Below are positions 63,774 through 64,000 of a stretch of 64,000 nt of DNA, in pieces. The stretch's first letter is position 1, and each line of letters starts with the position of its first letter. This DNA is from Chondrus crispus. Taxonomy: Eukaryota > Rhodophyta > Florideophyceae > Gigartinales > Gigartinaceae. The DNA lies in NCBI RefSeq assembly GCF_000350225.1, contig NW_005179205.1:43276-107275 (forward strand), read 5' to 3'. The translations under genes were made by a program, and so were the position numbers. The notes beneath the pieces are model-generated. The model saw nothing but the letters and a program-made list of their open reading frames with translations. It made no database searches and was not told the DNA's origin.

Positions 63774-64000
63774 GGTGCGAGGCGGGGGCGGTGTGGGAGG
63801 TGGAGGGCGGCGGGTAGCGCGGGTCGGTGGGGGGAGGCGGCAGTAGGGCGGGTCGGTGACATACATTCTTGACTGCGGGCGCGGTGAGTTGTTGGAAGGG
63901 TACACGTGGGGGCAACAGCAATGCAAGCGGGGGAGGGGGTTGCGTTGCGCGACGGTGAGAGAGCGTGGCAGCGCGCGAAGCGGGGGCACGGGCACGGCAG
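63774..64000. other. Upstream region of VPS28
   Basis: GC-rich, Pro-coding on the minus strand by composition. Likely 5'-UTR and promoter of VPS28; cut by the window edge. Confidence 0.45.

Noticed and set aside
1-64000. CRISPR arrays, bacterial operons, riboswitches or phage genes
   Set aside because: No regularly spaced repeats, no prokaryotic gene order; introns, LTR elements, ESCRT and Golgi genes point to a eukaryote.

Overview
This is a eukaryotic nuclear window. Everything left of about 41.8 kb is nested transposable elements; the right third holds intron-poor host genes. A red alga, probably a carrageenophyte-like florideophyte, fits best: adjacent GC-rich Golgi-type carbohydrate sulfotransferases, almost intronless genes (one short GT-AG intron seen) and gene islands between repeat seas. 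That assignment is inference, not proof.

Left part (1-27 kb): Ty3/Gypsy chromovirus territory. One complete element (7063-20406, 13.3 kb) has about 683-bp LTRs with 10-bp inverted ends and a 5-bp target duplication (AGTAC). It encodes gag, a pol ending in a chromodomain and, unusually, a long antisense ORF (17153-19579) inside a 4.6-kb insert between pol and the 3' LTR. It sits in older debris that carries another antisense ORF (3854-5785) and is followed by a composite array: 3' tail, LTR, gag, LTR, gag, partial pol. Two insertions of a 380-bp-class miniature LTR element (TRIM) interrupt this array; its LTR and interior carry tRNA-like A- and B-boxes.

Middle (27-42 kb): a decayed minus-strand Copia relic, a young Copia element with identical 138-bp LTRs (31358-35991), a gag-like relic, and a TA-flanked pogo-like DNA transposon (36735-41760). 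The last is itself host to a solo Gypsy-type LTR (39010-39649, duplication CTGAT), a minisatellite and a Tc1-like DD34E transposon.

Right part (42-64 kb): host genes. Two tandem sulfotransferases (separated by a 100-N assembly gap) plus a relic of a third, a small membrane protein, an EgtB/FGE-type iron enzyme, three trypsin-family (S1) proteases, a WD40 fragment, a small coiled protein divergent from an ABC-F ATPase, and two VPS28 paralogues (one full length, one reduced to the C-terminal domain). No operon logic applies. The recurrent themes are local gene duplication (sulfotransferases, S1 proteases, VPS28) and layer upon layer of transposition.
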